This document shows positions 15,301 through 19,373 of a stretch of DNA of 19,373 bases, one piece after another. Positions within the stretch are counted from its first letter, which is position 1; every line of letters starts with the position of its first letter. The stretch lies in NCBI GenBank assembly GCA_002778645.1, contig PFAQ01000030.1, positions 1 to 19,373 of the forward strand, written 5' to 3'. The notes below the pieces were generated by a model. It was not told where the DNA came from. It did not search any database and saw only the letters and a list, made by a program, of their open reading frames with translations. Source of the stretch: Candidatus Falkowbacteria bacterium CG10_big_fil_rev_8_21_14_0_10_39_9. GTDB taxonomy: Bacteria > Patescibacteriota > Patescibacteriia > Patescibacteriales > UBA12465. The position numbers and the translations under genes are program-made.

Positions 15301-18300
15301 AGGCAGTTGGTGACCAACCAGTTCTAACTGAGGGCAGCTTTGATGCTGGCCATAATCAATTAGTGGATGGGGCCTTGGTTTGCGATGAGGCAATTTATAA
15401 TGCGAGCCCATCAGATTCTACTTATAATGCTGATTGTCGCCAACTATACAACAAGGATGGTGTTATTTTCTATGCCCTTTATTCCAACACCATTACCTGT
15501 TCGGAAGATTGTCATCCTTATCGGATTAGTGAGTCTCCTATAGATGAAAGTATTACTGACCCAGCCAATTGTGATAGTGCTAATACTTACTGGGATGAGG
15601 CTAATAGTCTCTGCTATGTTTGTAAGAATGGCGGAGTTTGGGACACCAATCAAAACGCTTGTGTTTATCAAGCTATTCCCGGCGAGGGCAAGAGTTGTGC
15701 GGCCTCTGAAAATGGCTGTCGCGAATATAATGGTAATTATGGCAACAACCTAAAAATAGTTGATGCTTATGATTTTGAAAATAATCAGGCTTGGGTGGGT
15801 AATTGTAATGATAACAGCTCTTTGAGCACTGATTCTATCAACAAGAATGGTCACTCTTTGTCTTATAACTTTGTTGGTGGTAATTGTGCTGATAGTGCTT
15901 CTAATTTTGATCCAAATAACACTTCTCGCGGTGGACAAGGTTTTAATCTTCTAGCGGTGGCTCGAAATCTTTGGTCTAAAGTAGTGCCGGATGTTAATGC
16001 TGCCCAGCAGGCTAACTATGCCCGGGGCGTCGGCATTACGGTTGGCGCTAGTGTTAAACAAAACTCAGCTTATGTTTTGAGATTTTTAGCCAAGACCAAT
16101 AATGATGTTTTTGTTAATGCTTATTTGAGTAGTGGTTATGCCAATTCGGCCTTTAATGTTAACTCGCAAAATAATAGTGGCGTGGTTATCTCCGGCGGCA
16201 ATGAATGGAGAATGTATTCTCTCAACTTGACTTCGCTGGACCATGCTGTTGCCGAAAAAGAAGCTTTGATATTCTCAGCTGATGGTAGTTTCTTGCTGGA
16301 TAATGTTGTTTTAACCGAAGTCACTGATCGTTTCTATTTAATTAAAGATTCTTGGCTCACTCCTAACTCTTGTTATTATGATGTCTTAGATCAATATCAA
16401 GGTGTTAATTATAATTTAGGTTGTTCAGCCTATACTAATCGCGCTAAACAAGTGTCGTACTTGCGTAACTTTAGCCATCTCTGCGCGGATTCCTCGGCAG
16501 GTTGTGAACTAATGTCTTTGACTAATAATTCGGCGGATCCGGGAGTGCAGGCTTTCCGAGAGAGTGGTACCCCTAATAATCATTGTGATAGCGGCGATGG
16601 AGCTGATTGCGTCGAGGTGTCTGCCGATCAAATGGCTTATGTGGTTTATGATGATACTAAGCAATGCGGCGCTGAGAATAAGGGTTGTACTCGTCTGGGA
16701 GCTCAATCAGCTACCAATCAAGATGTCAGCGTCCAAAATTTATATACCGATACTTATGTTAATAATAATCCCGACAAATACGAGAGCACTTTATGTGGTG
16801 GCGCGGAAGTTGGTTGTGATGTTTGGAAATATCTTGATGGTCAATCCAGTTATTTTAAAGACCCAGGTGATAATGTCTGCGAATGGCGGCAACCAGTGGG
16901 CGTCTCCGGTTTGAATTTAGCTAAGAAGTGGTATAAACGAGCGATTAAGCGCTGTGATTTTGATGGTAATGGCAAAATCAATGTCGACATTCATAATAAT
17001 ATTACTGAGGCTCAGAATAAACTTTGTAGCGCTGATACTGATTGCAGCACTGGTCATTGTATTTTAGATCAGAATAATTATCTTTGTACCGTTGATTCCC
17101 TTAAAACTATTGGACTCGGCGGCGGTAATTTAGTTTATCAACCGCAGGATACTATCGGCGTCTGCGAAACTAAGGCCTCTGGTTGCACCGAATATATTGA
17201 TCCAGTGAGCGAATTCTCGCCTAACATCGTGGTTAATCCGACCTGGGAAGATATTAACAAAGATCGTATTCCGGGTGATGTTTGGGCTACTTCCACCCTA
17301 CCCTCCGCTTATCCCAATTATCAAAAACAGAGCATCTCTCTGTTGAAGAATAAGCTGTATAGCTTTTCGGCTACCGATATGGCTGCTTCCTATAATACAG
17401 TTTTAGTGTGTCCAGCTTCCGTCCGAGTTTTGACGGCGGATAATAGTTTTGCCGCCACTACTGATGTTATCACCATCGACAAGACAGTGACTAACAAAAA
17501 TATTTTGTTCAATTCCTTAAATAATGTTAGCTGTACTGTCTATGGGGCCGAGACTAACAAGACTATTAATATCCGCGGTACAGTTTTGGATTATAAATTA
17601 TTAACTGATGTTGACAAGACGGCTTGTAAAGGCGCGGTTGGTTTTGATACCGGTTGTATTCTCTTCAACGAGAGAAAGCAAAGTGGCGCTGGCGGCTTAA
17701 GCGCTATGAGCTGGAGTGCTTATGGTGGTTCCTATAACTCTGGTTCTCCGGTGACTCCGGCCAACTTATCCGAAGCTGATTCTAACGTTTTGATTAAGGT
17801 TAAACCTAATCGGATTTGTTCTAGTTGGCTCGCTTGCGTCAGCGGCTCGATTGATCCGGTAACAGGAGAAGAGACTTGTAATCTCTTGGGAGAGTGTGAC
17901 AACTTGAGCGATTATGGTCGTTGTCAAAGCTTTGTAACCAAGTCTGAAATTAATCATACTTTCAACAGTGGTAATGATCGCAATATTTCCGGTTACTCCA
18001 AGATGAATAACTATTATCTGTCAGGCATGAGTGAGACTGGTGAAGATACTCGTCTGAGCTGGAAGTTTAATGATGACTTGGCCTCTATCAGCGGTAGCTA
18101 TTCAATTGTCACCAGTTCAGAGAAGTTGGGTTCAAAAAGTAATATTTCTTATCCAGCTGAGGGTATCGGTGTTTTGAAGGTTACCAATGCCTATCCTGAT
18201 AATGTGGCTTACATCACAGCTCCTTATCCCTTTAAGAAAGGCACTAAATATTATATTAACTTCTTGATCAACATTGATGATTCTGGTGGTAAAGGTGGAA

Positions 18301-19373
18301 CTTTGAAGTTGCATTTCAATGGAACTGAGTGGCCTGGTTCCTATACCAGTACTGGTTCTGGTTGGCAAAGAAAGGTTCTGGAATTCTCGCCTATTGATGA
18401 CTCTGACTCTGTTGTTATCTATCTCTATTCGGGGGTTCATGATTTAGCCGCAGATGACGCTCCAATTTATTTCGATGATATTAGTATCGAGCCAGTACTT
18501 AAGGTGGCTAATGATACTTATGTTGCTAAAGAATGTCGTTTGTATCCTAAACAAGATAGTTTGTCTTGTAAAAGTTCCAACGCCAATGTTATTAGCGATG
18601 GTATCTATGGTTATTGTTTAGAGCATGACCCTAAGAATCCAGACGTCTGTCTGATGTGGTATCCAATTGATAATGTCAGAAGCTCACAAGCTTCTTCCGG
18701 GGCTAATTCCGGTTTCAATGGCTATAGTCCGTCAGGCCCCACACCATCTTATTGCGCGAGGGTTAGTGCTAACTTTATTTTTGTAGAGCTTAGAACTGGG
18801 TATGATTTAAAGGGTCCATATCACATTAATGGCGAATGTGGTGGTAATAATGAGTGCTATATTCAGAATGGCTTTGGCGGCGATTGTTCTGCTGGATATG
18901 AGCGCAAAGGTGTCTTTTGTGACTGTCAAAGTTCCGGTACCTGTGGTGTCAGAAGAACACATTGGCATAAGAATATCTGCGCTCCAACCGCTATCCCGTT
19001 GTCGCAAGTTGGACCTACTAAAACCATAGAGGATAAATGTTACGGAAACGAATCTGGTTCAGCTACTAAACGATATCAAGAAGGTTGGTATGAATATGAT
19101 GGCTCTTTAGTACAAGGAGAAGTCCTCAAAATCGTTAATCTGGATATTACTGATTCTACGGCCTGTAGTGCTGCCGGGGGTGAATACTTTGGTACCTTTA
19201 ATCGTCATGGTAATGGCTGTTTAATGGACGTCAGCGAGTATCAGCCAAAATGTATTGAATTTCTAAATACTACTGGAGTTCCTTGGGTGGGCAGATTAAA
19301 AAATATCGCCTCCTCTGGTACAGTTTCTTTCTGGGAACCAGCCAACAATAATCAAGCCTTTGGTTCTGGCCCT
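12336..19373 (+). CDS. Giant secreted Cys-rich surface protein (partial, 3' end off window)
   Basis: The frame is open for 2346 codons from the ATG to the right edge with no stop. Residues 1-33 are a signal peptide ending PVFA. An N-terminal region (about 34-600) includes a segment LKRVAYDTASWIGSGGEGQKPLY and helical stretches. Residues about 600-1620 hold nine motifs of strict form C-x5-[G/D]-C-x2-hydrophobic. At least three segments look like jelly-roll carbohydrate-binding modules: about 665-810 (starts NFLLNSDFEQ), 1140-1325 (YDFENNQAW to FLLDNVVLTE), and 1890-2055 (ends YFDDISIEP). A dockerin-like loop, DFDGNGKIN, begins at 1541. I count about 86 cysteines, so many disulfides are likely. 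I see no second membrane helix. No known family is assigned; adhesion or glycan binding at the surface is inferred. Two Cys-rich pilins and a DsbA-like gene in the window point to the same envelope theme. Confidence 0.85.
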   Translation, partial: MKKSAKPLFLKGTLLTLLFIFAFSALPLKPVFAQAATDLIGGPVTVVMKVISGVTRKLDAALSRVGSTMVQTAITNSLKRVAYDTASWIGSGGEGQKPLYVTETPSKYLLSIADSAAGDYIDAFASNLNVNFCQPNLNAKILIGLGLVDGANDAKIKDSTCKASTMVNSWKTSVDAKIKDINSPDFLKNMAGMFSVGGSDLSVALDVMSGLDKKVLDTKEQKKLDLSIEGWLPRENIGGQTTEPPGTAKAQMTAALQATADSQKVSIGPHPITDASKVFLNTLAVTAFNKALRNLSQGNVVEALTLGLYKGKTDKEIADSFANGGVRETKYDCLNDPNCDPSVYHGSSAVTANLAKMIKPTFESRGDYDILSELSVCPDSTKPGPTNCILDGQFSSAISEHKTVIEAIKEGFLNKNWKLTREVDFNQGYSLRSLLVLRKFRIIPVGWETALIKTEENNSKATLMDLVSCFDPNDSYNEFSQGFVSSTWCQGLIDPNWVLKAPLNYCKREGYGNQILDKTIISASENIPSEVILTRADNYCADEQSCIKEKADGTCEAYGYCTEEKRTWDFASDSCDAIYNTCQTFVKSNGAGVAYLENTIDYSTCNADNVGCRPYAMSGAYTTSTDKIAWNNLKSIYFSKKAALCDSSQEGCNELIRINMDAGHNFLLNSDFEQSLEVGSWNINTDINNLSSPNSATTTADGYFSYNSLILNGAIKKNVAVGPNDYNISGRTYTFSFYAKNCDVSDQAVLGGVGVDDKTINLNSGSDWNYYSLTYGFPLGLSDNHVYISVGNSGGDNSSCQIDRAKLELAKLGTAYSDYYQNGLTYQKLIPSYLASACYISTNPDSPDYRLKPGAPAKCYNYTRRCNASEVDCDLYTSVRDEFILPAKATPFDACFAECDGYDSYIQKATSFQNSLEANFIPKMAGSCSADVVGCTEFTNLDAVSQGGEGKEYYSFLRQCIKPNNNICGVFYSWGSAGSGYQLQPYKLKAVGDQPVLTEGSFDAGHNQLVDGALVCDEAIYNASPSDSTYNADCRQLYNKDGVIFYALYSNTITCSEDCHPYRISESPIDESITDPANCDSANTYWDEANSLCYVCKNGGVWDTNQNACVYQAIPGEGKSCAASENGCREYNGNYGNNLKIVDAYDFENNQAWVGNCNDNSSLSTDSINKNGHSLSYNFVGGNCADSASNFDPNNTSRGGQGFNLLAVARNLWSKVVPDVNAAQQANYARGVGITVGASVKQNSAYVLRFLAKTNNDVFVNAYLSSGYANSAFNVNSQNNSGVVISGGNEWRMYSLNLTSLDHAVAEKEALIFSADGSFLLDNVVLTEVTDRFYLIKDSWLTPNSCYYDVLDQYQGVNYNLGCSAYTNRAKQVSYLRNFSHLCADSSAGCELMSLTNNSADPGVQAFRESGTPNNHCDSGDGADCVEVSADQMAYVVYDDTKQCGAENKGCTRLGAQSATNQDVSVQNLYTDTYVNNNPDKYESTLCGGAEVGCDVWKYLDGQSSYFKDPGDNVCEWRQPVGVSGLNLAKKWYKRAIKRCDFDGNGKINVDIHNNITEAQNKLCSADTDCSTGHCILDQNNYLCTVDSLKTIGLGGGNLVYQPQDTIGVCETKASGCTEYIDPVSEFSPNIVVNPTWEDINKDRIPGDVWATSTLPSAYPNYQKQSISLLKNKLYSFSATDMAASYNTVLVCPASVRVLTADNSFAATTDVITIDKTVTNKNILFNSLNNVSCTVYGAETNKTINIRGTVLDYKLLTDVDKTACKGAVGFDTGCILFNERKQSGAGGLSAMSWSAYGGSYNSGSPVTPANLSEADSNVLIKVKPNRICSSWLACVSGSIDPVTGEETCNLLGECDNLSDYGRCQSFVTKSEINHTFNSGNDRNISGYSKMNNYYLSGMSETGEDTRLSWKFNDDLASISGSYSIVTSSEKLGSKSNISYPAEGIGVLKVTNAYPDNVAYITAPYPFKKGTKYYINFLINIDDSGGKGGTLKLHFNGTEWPGSYTSTGSGWQRKVLEFSPIDDSDSVVIYLYSGVHDLAADDAPIYFDDISIEPVLKVANDTYVAKECRLYPKQDSLSCKSSNANVISDGIYGYCLEHDPKNPDVCLMWYPIDNVRSSQASSGANSGFNGYSPSGPTPSYCARVSANFIFVELRTGYDLKGPYHINGECGGNNECYIQNGFGGDCSAGYERKGVFCDCQSSGTCGVRRTHWHKNICAPTAIPLSQVGPTKTIEDKCYGNESGSATKRYQEGWYEYDGSLVQGEVLKIVNLDITDSTACSAAGGEYFGTFNRHGNGCLMDVSEYQPKCIEFLNTTGVPWVGRLKNIASSGTVSFWEPANNNQAFGSGP

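Noticed and set aside
12293..19029. Numerous short ORFs in other frames across the giant gene
   Set aside because: They are short, low-complexity readings opposite or out of frame with one continuous 2346-codon frame that has clear protein motifs.
1..19373. CRISPR arrays, tRNA or rRNA genes, transposases
   Set aside because: I looked for regular repeat-spacer patterns, cloverleaf-like segments and transposase motifs and saw none.

Overview
The window reads as chromosomal DNA of a Patescibacteria (Candidate Phyla Radiation, CPR) bacterium, perhaps Parcubacteria-like. The reasons are AT-rich DNA, compact operons with start/stop overlaps, almost no Shine-Dalgarno sequences, small two-helix type IV secretion pilins with a 'TINPDL' signature, thrombospondin-type-3-like 'DxDxDG' repeats on secreted proteins, and a very large Cys-rich secreted protein. 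TGA ends leuS, so this is not one of the CPR lineages that read UGA as Gly. The lineage call is an inference; there is no rRNA gene in the window.

Left half (1-6843, all minus strand, so read right to left): a membrane-anchored DsbA-like thioredoxin-fold protein, then porG-porD-porA of a four-subunit pyruvate (2-oxoacid):ferredoxin oxidoreductase. porA carries a 321-residue intein with a LAGLIDADG homing endonuclease, next to the predicted active-site arginine. A 53-residue one-helix protein and a Cys-rich T4SS-type pilin follow, then porB, then the 5' part of a second Cys-rich pilin that runs off the left edge. The por cluster is thus split, with pilin genes between porA and porB.

Right half (6906-19373, plus strand): an L,D-transpeptidase broken by one in-frame TAG, exonuclease III (xth), leuS overlapping rsmA/ksgA by 4 bp, a one-helix protein with calcium-loop repeats, and a secreted Cys-rich protein of more than 2346 residues that is still open at the right edge. 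The two halves diverge from a 62-bp intergenic region with candidate promoters in both directions.

Two themes tie the genes together. One is central metabolism and housekeeping: reductive or oxidative 2-oxoacid conversion, Leu-tRNA charging, 16S rRNA dimethylation and DNA repair. The other is a disulfide-rich cell surface: a DsbA-like oxidoreductase, two Cys-rich pilins, a giant Cys-rich protein with nine strictly spaced C-x6-C motifs, and calcium-loop surface proteins. The most notable items are the porA intein, the giant protein and its repeat, the pilins inserted in the por cluster, and the TGG-to-TAG lesion in the transpeptidase.
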